IMG/VR virus record: IMGVR_UViG_3300036985_003303
Span: 1 to 64,000 of that record
From: a virus
Strand: one strand, 5' to 3'
DNA: 64,000 nucleotides
In this document: positions 56,524 to 64,000 of the stretch, one piece after another
Position numbering within the stretch: the first letter of the stretch is position 1
Layout: the number at the start of each line of letters is the position of its first letter
The notes under the pieces: model-generated
Seen by the model: only the letters and a program-made list of their open reading frames with translations
Databases searched by the model: none
Told to the model about the DNA's origin: nothing
Position numbers and translations under genes: made by a program

Positions 56524-57975
56524 ATGGCTCAGGATCAAGTACAAAATAAGTATTATACATTAATAGATTGTTGTAGCAATCAAGCGTATGTATATCCTAC
56601 AGGACATCCTTATGCAGGAACACCTGTGTACATTAAATACACTGGAGTTTTCTTTGACATTGAGCCAATAGATCTTGTAATTAATCCTGAAATAATAACA
56701 AGTTTTGAAGATTCATCAGGCAATGTAACAAATGGATGTTTTATTTTAAAATCAGCAAATCCACCAGCTGGACCAGATCCAACTAATACACAGAATTGGT
56801 TTGATGCTATTTATACAGGATTAGTTACTACACCAATGTGTTGTGATTGCAATACAGCATGTAACTCATTATTTTTTCAATGGGTAGGTGTTGGTAATAT
56901 TACATTAGGTCAACCTATTTATTCTTTTGTAGGACCAACTGGAACTTATGATGGACACAATTATTATGAGATTTTAAATACTTGGACAGAGCCTGTTGTA
57001 TTTGTTTGGTTTTCAGTAGATGATCAAGTGTGGTATTTATCAACTGTTTTAGGAGATGCATTAACTATTATTGATACACTTAATTCAACTGATTTAATTC
57101 CAGCAGAAGAAGGTGTAATAACATCATGGCAAAGTGGAAGATTTGAATCTTACATTTGTAAAGCTATAGAACCAGTTATTCCAGTAGTAAATCCTGGTTT
57201 AACTTATCCAGAAGAAAGATACCAATTAACTTGCTGTTCTACAGGAGAAGCATTAGTTGTAAATGGATTACCGGGAGTATTTGTGTTCCAAGGTATAACA
57301 AGTAATGATAATCATCCAGATGACTTCTTAGAAGTTGTTTTAACAACTATCAAAGACATCAATGCAAATGTTATTACTGGATGTTACCGCGTAACAGAGG
57401 CAGAATGTTTTGAAGAATGGGAAGAAGTTTTATGGCAAGACTTTTTTGTTGAAACTGAATGTGTAAGTACATGCCAGGAATGTTTACCAAAACCGGTAAT
57501 AATTCCTCCAGTTACAAATCACAAGATGATTTATCCTGATTTTATAGTAAATAATGTAGAACCTTTTGATGCAGAACAAATATTCTGTGCATTTGGAGAT
57601 GCAAACTATGAAAAGGTTTTAGCATTAAGATATGGAATACAATTCTGTTGTCCTACAGATCTAATGCAATCAACAATAGAACATGAAATCTTAAAGATGG
57701 ATATTGCAGAGGATCCAAACGCGTGTTGTCCAATTGCTCCACTTCCAGGTACATGTAAAAAGTATTCAATCATTATTCCAATTGATGTTGAAGGATGGTT
57801 GTATTTTAAAGATTGCAACCGAGTTGTAAGAACTGTTATGTTCTATTCAGCTAGTACACCTTATGAAGTCTTTGTATGTGGTACAACTGGACAAACATCA
57901 GCAGACATTTACATTCTTGCAAACAACCAAGACTTACTGCAAGTACAGTTTTCTGAAGGAGTGGATTGCAATTAA
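56524..57975 (+). CDS. Cysteine-rich tail protein
   Basis: 483 residues with about two dozen Cys, many in CC pairs (IDCCSNQAYVYPTG, MCCDCNTACN, LTCCSTGEALV, FCCPTDLMQ). Two repeats of the pattern [Y/L]-x3-CCS-x-(Q/G)-x-A sit at residues ~10 and ~235, suggesting internal duplication. Mostly beta. Probably a tail tip or fibre stabilised by disulphides or metal. Confidence 0.7.
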   Translation: MAQDQVQNKYYTLIDCCSNQAYVYPTGHPYAGTPVYIKYTGVFFDIEPIDLVINPEIITSFEDSSGNVTNGCFILKSANPPAGPDPTNTQNWFDAIYTGLVTTPMCCDCNTACNSLFFQWVGVGNITLGQPIYSFVGPTGTYDGHNYYEILNTWTEPVVFVWFSVDDQVWYLSTVLGDALTIIDTLNSTDLIPAEEGVITSWQSGRFESYICKAIEPVIPVVNPGLTYPEERYQLTCCSTGEALVVNGLPGVFVFQGITSNDNHPDDFLEVVLTTIKDINANVITGCYRVTEAECFEEWEEVLWQDFFVETECVSTCQECLPKPVIIPPVTNHKMIYPDFIVNNVEPFDAEQIFCAFGDANYEKVLALRYGIQFCCPTDLMQSTIEHEILKMDIAEDPNACCPIAPLPGTCKKYSIIIPIDVEGWLYFKDCNRVVRTVMFYSASTPYEVFVCGTTGQTSADIYILANNQDLLQVQFSEGVDCN

Positions 57976-57992
57976 ATTAGGAAATTAAATTA

Positions 57993-58010
57993 AAAATTTG
58001 TATATTATTA
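57993..58010 (+). promoter_or_regulatory. Putative late promoter
   Basis: AAAATTTGTATATTATTAGC (57993-58012): the TTTG-TATATTA part matches the other late promoters but the -7 TA is degenerate. Four bases before the ATG at 58014. Confidence 0.4.
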
Positions 58011-58013
58011 GCT

Positions 58014-58526
58014 ATGGGAAAGCCAACAAATACTAGAAGTTCTGGATGTGCTGTAACAACAAGTAATTGTGTTGTATGGCAAGGACCAGATTTATGTTGC
58101 ATTAATTTGTGTCATGGTGATACAATTAGCGATGTCATAAATGAATTAGCTAAAAAGATTTGCAAAATCTTTGAAATGTTAGATGTTCAGTCTTATGATT
58201 TATCAGAGTTAATAAGTACAGAATGTCCACCAGCAAACTTTGTTGAGCTTATTCAATTGCTTATTGATACTATTGCAAAAGTAAATACAGGAACATCTGT
58301 AACAACAGGTGGAACTAATGGTTGCCCTGAATGTGAAATGGCTGTTGCTACATGTTTTCAACAACAGTATGGTGCAGTTATGTCAATGACTGAATACATA
58401 ACAGCTATTGGTGCAAAATTGTGTGATCAACAAGTATTAATTCAAACACAGAATAATGCTTTAGCTCAAATGCAACAACAAATTGCTGCATTACAAGCAC
58501 AGGTTAATCTTTTAATAGGCGGATAA
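58014..58526 (+). CDS. Conserved tail-module protein with C-terminal coil
   Basis: 170 residues: NCVVWQGPDLCCINLCHGDT, ISDVINELAKKICKIF, then a trimeric-coil-like C-terminus (LAQMQQQIAALQAQVNLL). I recall the SNCVVWQGPD...CHGDTISDV pattern in related phages. A fibre adaptor is likely. Confidence 0.75.
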   Translation: MGKPTNTRSSGCAVTTSNCVVWQGPDLCCINLCHGDTISDVINELAKKICKIFEMLDVQSYDLSELISTECPPANFVELIQLLIDTIAKVNTGTSVTTGGTNGCPECEMAVATCFQQQYGAVMSMTEYITAIGAKLCDQQVLIQTQNNALAQMQQQIAALQAQVNLLIGG

Positions 58527-58527
58527 A

Positions 58528-59520
58528 ATGAAAAAGAAATGCACTCCGCAGAATAATGCGATAATAATTAAGACTCCTGTATGTTGTCCAGAACCAATTG
58601 TTCCTATAGTTAATGGTTGTGTAGATCCGTTTACATATACCTGGAATATGGCAGTTAATCAAGCACTACTTGATGAAACATTATCTGTACAAGATTGGTT
58701 TGGTTCATTGATAAGTAGCGGACTAATATTGTCAGATGCTTCAAATATTTGTTGTTCAAACTGTAAGGATGCTCCATTTTATTTTTTAGGTGGGGTGGAA
58801 ATATTTAATACACTAGGTAAAGCAGTACCAGAGTCAATATGCTGTATAAATGTTGCAGCATCTGGTTCGATATACCCAAGTTATTTACAAAATTGGGAAG
58901 TACCACCAGCTTGTTGTAGTAATGATTTTGAAAGTTGTTTAAATCAGTTTTCAAATGTTGTAGACATGCTTACATTACTTAATACAGGAGTTGTAGAGGT
59001 TAATGGTTATGATAATACACTTCTTTGTAAAATTTACAATTTGCTTATTAATACACCAGAAGATTTGTTTCAAGGAGAAACACTTTCAGATGTCTTTATA
59101 ACTATTATAGAAAAAGGATTTATTTCTTATTGTTGTGACTGCAATGTGTTTATTGGAACTCCCGGAGCATTTACAAAATGGTTAGAACAGGGCGGATGTG
59201 GTTCAACACCTATTCCTCCACCTCAAAAACCATATAGAGTTTACAGTCAAGTACTAGAAACAGGTGCACCTTATAATTCAATTATATATAAATGTATGGG
59301 AATCCAGTTTGCAGTTTGTTATGGAACAAATCAAACAGATATTGATGCTTTAGTAGCAATGTTTAATTCAAATCCACAAGTTCAACCAAACGCTTGTTTT
59401 TTAACCTACGGGATTTATTATAACAATGGAGATGGAAGAGTTATGTGTATGATGCCTGCTTCTACATATCTTGCAAATTGTTCTGGAGGAATGATGACAC
59501 TTGAAGTTATATATGATTAA
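58528..59520 (+). CDS. Cysteine-rich tail protein, paralogue A
   Basis: 330 residues. NICCSNCKDAPFYFLGGVEI, SICCINVAAS, ACCSNDFESCLNQF, SYCCDCNVFIG and TKWLEQGG. The same order occurs in the next gene, so they are duplicated paralogues. Extra C-terminal beta domain (VYSQVLETGAPYNS to the end). Confidence 0.72.
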   Translation: MKKKCTPQNNAIIIKTPVCCPEPIVPIVNGCVDPFTYTWNMAVNQALLDETLSVQDWFGSLISSGLILSDASNICCSNCKDAPFYFLGGVEIFNTLGKAVPESICCINVAASGSIYPSYLQNWEVPPACCSNDFESCLNQFSNVVDMLTLLNTGVVEVNGYDNTLLCKIYNLLINTPEDLFQGETLSDVFITIIEKGFISYCCDCNVFIGTPGAFTKWLEQGGCGSTPIPPPQKPYRVYSQVLETGAPYNSIIYKCMGIQFAVCYGTNQTDIDALVAMFNSNPQVQPNACFLTYGIYYNNGDGRVMCMMPASTYLANCSGGMMTLEVIYD

Positions 59521-59531
59521 TAAGATAAGCA

Positions 59532-60353
59532 ATGGGCTGTAAAAAATGTAATACAAACAAATGTACATGTGAAGTAACTACATGTATCAATCCTTTGATC
59601 TATATGATGAAAGGAGTATTTTCTTTGGTAGGAACTGAGTCAGATAATCTTCAAGTATTAGAAATTTTAGCAAGCATTTCAAAAAGAGGTGGACCTATTA
59701 AATTTCCAATAAAAACAACAACAACTGCTAGTACAGGTACTGCTGCGGATACAGCAACTAATGCTAAACTTGGATTTACTTTAGATATAACTACAGCGTT
59801 GATTGAAACATTGACTGATGGTATATCTATTTCTAATAACAAAAATCTTTGTTGTCCTGATTGTAAAAATGGAGTTTACTTTTTAGGAGGTGCACAAAAT
59901 TTTATAGATTTACATACAGCACTTAGTCTTTCAACAACAAGAATTTGTTGTTTAGAGCATGCAGCTACTATTGAAACATGGTTAAAAGTTTTAGAAAAAA
60001 CAAATGATCAATATAAGTGTTGTGATACTGATTTTAATGAAGCAGTTCAGCAATGGTTCAATGCATCAAGTTCAACAAGTGTTAATTTTTACTTAGATGA
60101 CATTTTAGCAATTGGTGTTTTAGAATCTTCTTCTTTTAATGGATATAGCGGATTAGGAATTTTGTTTAACTATTTACAGTTAAACCATCCTGAATTAACT
60201 GCTGAAGATTACTTGAATATTTTAGGAGTCATTGTAAATTTGGGAATTGTTATTCAGTGTAATGGTTGCGAAATGATAATGGCTTCAGTAGAAACATATT
60301 TAAAATGGGCTGAAGCTACTGGTGGCGGAGGCGGTGGTGCTATGCCCGCATAA
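59532..60353 (+). CDS. Cysteine-rich tail protein, paralogue B
   Basis: 273 residues. MGCKKCNTNKCTC start, then NLCCPDCKNGVYFLGGAQNF, ICCLEHAA, KCCDTDFNEAVQQWF and IVIQCNGCEM ... LKWAEATGG: homologous to the previous gene. Ends with a Gly-rich tail. Lacks the extra C-terminal domain. Confidence 0.72.
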   Translation: MGCKKCNTNKCTCEVTTCINPLIYMMKGVFSLVGTESDNLQVLEILASISKRGGPIKFPIKTTTTASTGTAADTATNAKLGFTLDITTALIETLTDGISISNNKNLCCPDCKNGVYFLGGAQNFIDLHTALSLSTTRICCLEHAATIETWLKVLEKTNDQYKCCDTDFNEAVQQWFNASSSTSVNFYLDDILAIGVLESSSFNGYSGLGILFNYLQLNHPELTAEDYLNILGVIVNLGIVIQCNGCEMIMASVETYLKWAEATGGGGGGAMPA

Positions 60354-60378
60354 TTATAAAATTTAAAAACTATTTGAA

Positions 60379-61230
60379 ATGGGATGTTCATCTTGTCAAC
60401 AAAATAATCATGTAGTACCAACTACACATGTACATAACTCAACTACTCAAACGCATTGTGAATGTGCTTGTGGTTGTGATGAACCGGTGTGTCCAACACC
60501 ACAACCTTGTACTGAGATTACAGACAGCAAGTGTATAATTTATACAGATGCTGCAATTAAGTGCGGTAATGATACAGTAGTTGCACAAGACACATTTGTT
60601 TCTACAGCTTTAAATCAAATTGTTACTTACTTTTGTAATCAAACTGGTTTAGTGACTACAGCGGATATTAATTGCGGGGATGTTACAATTGTTCCAGCGG
60701 GAACGAGTATTCAGGATGCACTTGATTTGGTTGTACAATTTATTTGTGAGATTCAGTTAACTCCTGGACCAGAAGGCCCCCAAGGAATTGAAGGTCCTGC
60801 AGGTCCACAAGGACCTCAAGGTGAAATTGGTCCACAAGGTCCTCAAGGAGATGTAGGTCCAGAAGGCCCTCAAGGTCCGCAAGGAGATCCAGGAACTAAT
60901 GGAACTAATGCATATAAGTTTGTTTATGAGGAACTTTCAAATTTTGGTGGTGATTCTATTGATATTACTAGACCGCAATTAGAAATTTGTGGTTTGGTTC
61001 CAACTTCATGTTTTGGAAATGACAGTTTAGTTGATGAAGTTTGCGATTTACATGTCAATGTTTATTATTTAGATTCAGGAACTTGGTATAAAATACCAAA
61101 CTTACCATTTTTAAGTACTGACCAAGGTTATGGTTTAAAAATAGACAATTTATCAGGAACAATAAGCGTTGAATTAAATGTAGCAGCTGTTGATACACCA
61201 GTAAGAGTAAGAGTTGTTATATTAGCATAA
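60379..61230 (+). CDS. Collagen-like fibre protein
   Basis: 283 residues. Cys-rich N-terminus ([20 protein letters not shown]), a repeated TDxKCxxY..C-type middle, then a collagen stretch of about 16 G-x-y triplets from ~residue 130 ([16 protein letters not shown] and on), and a C-terminal beta domain (~residues 180-283). Likely a trimeric receptor-binding or side fibre. Confidence 0.85.
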   Translation: MGCSSCQQNNHVVPTTHVHNSTTQTHCECACGCDEPVCPTPQPCTEITDSKCIIYTDAAIKCGNDTVVAQDTFVSTALNQIVTYFCNQTGLVTTADINCGDVTIVPAGTSIQDALDLVVQFICEIQLTPGPEGPQGIEGPAGPQGPQGEIGPQGPQGDVGPEGPQGPQGDPGTNGTNAYKFVYEELSNFGGDSIDITRPQLEICGLVPTSCFGNDSLVDEVCDLHVNVYYLDSGTWYKIPNLPFLSTDQGYGLKIDNLSGTISVELNVAAVDTPVRVRVVILA

Positions 61231-61240
61231 AATTTTAGAC

Positions 61241-61732
61241 ATGTGTGAAAACTGTGGAAATAATAGTTGTTCTGGAAATTGCAATGTAATTCCTAAAGGT
61301 CTTCGTGGCCCAAGAGGACATCAAGGCGATAAAGGAGATAAAGGTGATCAAGGACCAATTGGTTTAACTGGCGCGCAAGGTCCATCCGGTGCGCAAGGTT
61401 TGACTGGTTTAACTGGTCCTATTGGTTTAACAGGTCCACAAGGTCCTATTGGTCCTTCAGGATTAGTTGGTTCAGCAGGTTTACCTGGAGCAAATGGTAT
61501 TAATGGAACAAATGGTAATGACGGTGCACCTGGAGCAACTGGAGGACAAGGTTTAATTGGAGATACAGGATTTTCTGGTCGTGGAGTTGCTGTGTTTGTT
61601 CAAACAAGTCAACCAGTAGCTGCTGACTTTACTACACAATATGGAGGCATTGATGGATTTGGTGTAAACTTTATTCCTGGAAATGATGCAATAAGACCTG
61701 GTGATATTTGGATTCAATCATGCACACCATAA
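61241..61732 (+). CDS. Collagen-like fibre protein, short
   Basis: 163 residues. N-terminus MCENCGNNSCSGNCNV, collagen triplets from ~22 to ~120 (GPRGHQGDKGDKGDQG...), C-terminal beta piece. Trimeric. C-x2-C and C-x3-C N-terminus matches neighbours. Confidence 0.85.
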   Translation: MCENCGNNSCSGNCNVIPKGLRGPRGHQGDKGDKGDQGPIGLTGAQGPSGAQGLTGLTGPIGLTGPQGPIGPSGLVGSAGLPGANGINGTNGNDGAPGATGGQGLIGDTGFSGRGVAVFVQTSQPVAADFTTQYGGIDGFGVNFIPGNDAIRPGDIWIQSCTP

Positions 61733-61735
61733 TTT

Positions 61736-63511
61736 ATGAGCAATTTTAAAATATTTGATGGTACAAATTGGATAGATCCATGTGATTGCAATATTAGCAT
61801 AGTGGATATTGATGGGGTAACTTATCAGTTACTTAATCCAAATAACTGTATTGTAAGTTATTTTGATGGAACTAACTGGTGTCCTATAACATGTCCATGT
61901 CAATGTCCGGAAGGATACATATTTAATCCTGCAACAAATGCATGTGAACAAACAACAATTGAACCAGCTACGCCAAGTGGAGGAGCAACCGTTCCAATTG
62001 TTGCAGGTGGTGCAAGTCCTGCTTATGGTAGTGCATCAACTAGATTATATGAAGATATTTCTACTAAAATATTTCCTTTAAATGGTTGGTCAGATTCAAG
62101 TCTTTGTCCATTTGGTACACCGAATTGTACAGCTGGTTATCAAGTTTATGAATCAGCAGGTATTGGAACTATTTTAAATATTGATGGTTTATCTGTATTA
62201 GGAAATAATGTATTTACTAACTCCCCTCCTAGTGTTACAGGTGGTAGATTAAATAATGTAGGTATATGGGCTACGGGTTATCCACTTAATCAATGGTTGC
62301 CTGTTGAGTTTTGTATAAATTTACCAGCAAGTAAAACTTACATATTTGCAATTGCCGGAGATAATCAAATTAGAGCAAGTATTACGTCTACAACTTTTAT
62401 GGGAGGTGTAACTAACTTTAATCTTGTAAACTTATGGGCTTCATATAACCCAAGCGGTACACCTACAGATGTAGCTGTATCAAGAACTTTTAGTATATGG
62501 CACATGTTTCCAATTACTTTACCAGTAGGAAGTCACATTTTACAATTACAAGGAATGGACTTTGGTCCAGTTGCAGCATTTGGTGCAGAAATTTATGATA
62601 TACCTGTTGGAAATCCCGGAGATGTTTGGCCAGCAGATCAAACTATGCAGGCATTTTTAGCTAGCACAACAGTTACTTTAGCAGATCTTGCACCATTTCT
62701 TGCATTTACAACAGAACAATTAATTCAAACTCCTCCTTTATTAGTTGCTGATTTTGGTGAAACAATTACTTGGACTTGTCCGGATGGTAGTCCTGTAGAT
62801 TTTTGTAATGGTGCACCACAATGTATTGTTACAGATTCAATTCCATGTGGTCAAGGAAATGCATTAACAAGTGAAACAGAAATAAATATTTGGTTTGATA
62901 ATTCAGGTTCAATGAATACAACATTGTCACCATTGCAATTAATGCAATCAACCATACTTCAAGCATGCTTGTTGCCTATTTATAATAATGATCCGGTGCT
63001 TTATAATGAAAGAGTCAAAGTACTTAATATGTTTTCCGGAAATGGATGGAATTTTAATGAAAGATTTATTAGATGTTTAGCTGAAGAAAGAAATTTTCAA
63101 AGAGCAGTAGATATAACTGTTAATCAAGTTATTAATTTAACTTTTGCAGATGAATCTAATGAATATGGATATGGAGGTTCTGCACCATTTAATAGTGGAT
63201 CAAGAACAGCTGGATATGATACAGACATTGCTTATTTAAGAAATGTAATGTCAACGGTTGGATACACAATAAAAGGAACTGCATTTAGAGTAGATACTGG
63301 ACCAGGTACTTATTCAGGATTTAGAGGATTAACCCAAGCAACATTTATTAATAATGGTGCATACACTGTTCCCAATAATGTATCAGACTATTATACTATA
63401 AACTTTAATTGTAACTTAGACACATTGGCTGCAGCTTCTGCAACTTACTATAGAGATCAGATAGTTGCTGCTCTTACAGCTTTAGGAATAAGTATCCCAG
63501 TGTGTCCATAA
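61736..63511 (+). CDS. VWA-domain adhesin/tail fibre protein
   Basis: 591 residues. N-terminus with two FDGTNW repeats (residues ~7 and ~43; [27 protein letters not shown]) and an EGF-like Cys cluster; Thr/Pro-rich linker; central beta domain with [12 protein letters not shown] and [16 protein letters not shown]-terminal VWA starting [16 protein letters not shown] with MIDAS residues DNSGS (388-392) and a later helix-rich core. VWA domains bind proteins or glycans via a metal ion. Likely a receptor-binding protein. Confidence 0.78.
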   Translation: MSNFKIFDGTNWIDPCDCNISIVDIDGVTYQLLNPNNCIVSYFDGTNWCPITCPCQCPEGYIFNPATNACEQTTIEPATPSGGATVPIVAGGASPAYGSASTRLYEDISTKIFPLNGWSDSSLCPFGTPNCTAGYQVYESAGIGTILNIDGLSVLGNNVFTNSPPSVTGGRLNNVGIWATGYPLNQWLPVEFCINLPASKTYIFAIAGDNQIRASITSTTFMGGVTNFNLVNLWASYNPSGTPTDVAVSRTFSIWHMFPITLPVGSHILQLQGMDFGPVAAFGAEIYDIPVGNPGDVWPADQTMQAFLASTTVTLADLAPFLAFTTEQLIQTPPLLVADFGETITWTCPDGSPVDFCNGAPQCIVTDSIPCGQGNALTSETEINIWFDNSGSMNTTLSPLQLMQSTILQACLLPIYNNDPVLYNERVKVLNMFSGNGWNFNERFIRCLAEERNFQRAVDITVNQVINLTFADESNEYGYGGSAPFNSGSRTAGYDTDIAYLRNVMSTVGYTIKGTAFRVDTGPGTYSGFRGLTQATFINNGAYTVPNNVSDYYTINFNCNLDTLAAASATYYRDQIVAALTALGISIPVCP

Positions 63512-63523
63512 ATAATATATGAT

Positions 63524-64000
63524 ATGTGTACTTGTAAAGGAAATTGTGATTGCAAAAGCAATGAAATAAAATTAAAAGGTCCAAGAGGATTTGTTGGACC
63601 GGCAGGACCACAAGGTCCCGTAGGACCACAAGGTCTACAAGGTCTACAAGGCGCACCTGGACCACAAGGAAGTCAAGGTCCGCAAGGTTTAAGTGGCGCA
63701 ACTGGATCTGCAGGTGCAGCAGGTGCAACTGGAGCACAAGGTATTCCTGGAATACCTACAACTGTAGATGATACAACAACTGTAGATCTTAGTTATACTT
63801 CAGGTACATTAACTGCAAAAGTACAAGATACAGGGTGGGTAGACTTACTTGGCTTTAGTCATTATTCTACAGATCCTACTATGACTGTTAAAAGACCGCA
63901 AGTAAGACGCATTGGAAATGTTGTGCATTTTAGAGGCAGCGTTGTCGTTCCATTAGAAGATCCTACTAAATTGGGTTCTGTTATTACATGGATATATAAA
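63524..64000 (+). CDS. Partial collagen-like fibre protein (3' end outside window)
   Basis: Open to the window edge. N-terminus [20 protein letters not shown]; collagen triplets to ~residue 78 ([20 protein letters not shown]...), then [10 protein letters not shown] and a beta domain with [16 protein letters not shown]. Related to the genes at 60379 and 61241. Confidence 0.85.
   Translation, partial: MCTCKGNCDCKSNEIKLKGPRGFVGPAGPQGPVGPQGLQGLQGAPGPQGSQGPQGLSGATGSAGAAGATGAQGIPGIPTTVDDTTTVDLSYTSGTLTAKVQDTGWVDLLGFSHYSTDPTMTVKRPQVRRIGNVVHFRGSVVVPLEDPTKLGSVITWIYK

Noticed and set aside
1-64000. Lysogeny module (integrase, attachment site, repressor)
   Set aside because: No recombinase or CI-like repressor was recognised in the window; the phage may still have such genes outside it.

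Overview
The window is part of the genome of a large, AT-rich, strictly virulent-looking tailed dsDNA phage (Caudoviricetes). The host is probably a member of the Bacteroidota, quite possibly a Flavobacterium-like bacterium. The evidence is: promoters with the Bacteroidota-type -7 box TAnnTTTG, A-rich start contexts without Shine-Dalgarno sequences, a complete phage replication set, and a head-tail-lysis set. No integrase or lysogeny repressor was recognised. The combination of a family B polymerase, DnaG-like primase, DnaB helicase, UDG-like protein, PD-(D/E)XK nucleases, an IHF/HU-like protein beside the packaging genes, a RepL-like protein and a podovirus-like ring protein resembles Crassvirales (crAss-like phages). 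That placement is inference, not shown.

Layout. (1) About 1-24,400, almost all minus strand: replication and recombination genes (polymerase, WGR protein, nuclease, MoxR ATPase plus VWA/metallopeptidase, primase, SSB, RecA-like ATPase, DnaB, UDG-like protein, DnaA-domain-IV-like protein, SF2 helicase, HNH protein), then many small conserved phage proteins, including a ClpS-like adaptor. Genes overlap by ATGA/TAATG, as in long polycistronic units. (2) About 24,400-30,400, minus strand: an accessory, probably early or host-takeover region. It holds a tRNA-like gene, a membrane-anchored metallopeptidase, two paralogous lipoproteins, six tiny proteins (four of them membrane proteins) in a row, and short transcription units each ended by a hairpin terminator. 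GC-rich structured non-coding stretches lie between the units, including a tandemly duplicated RNA-like element. Two new-looking repeated regulatory motifs occur here. (3) About 30,100-31,260: the divergent switch point between the leftward and rightward halves. It carries a duplicated G6-N19-GAC-G6 element and closely spaced promoters. (4) 30,500-38,500, plus strand: small regulatory or replication genes (RepL-like, GIY-YIG-like, GroES-like), three appendage proteins, then a lysis cassette (holin, second membrane protein, charged repeat protein with an amphipathic tail, amidase). (5) 38,500-64,000, plus strand: packaging and virion genes (IHF-like protein, nuclease, TerL, portal, scaffold-like protein, major capsid protein), a cassette of tiny lysine-rich proteins, connector and ferritin-like proteins, a highly expressed tail protein, a run of very cysteine-rich tail proteins, collagen-like fibres and a VWA-domain adhesin.

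The halves fit an early/middle (left) and late (right) programme. Late units are bounded by strong hairpin terminators and start at a shared TAnnTTTG...TATATTA promoter. Recurrent themes worth following are a single HEAT-like helical motif (S-x-D-x-E-x3-L-G) grafted onto at least seven unrelated proteins, VWA domains in both the replication and adhesion modules, and the structured non-coding RNAs of the accessory region.
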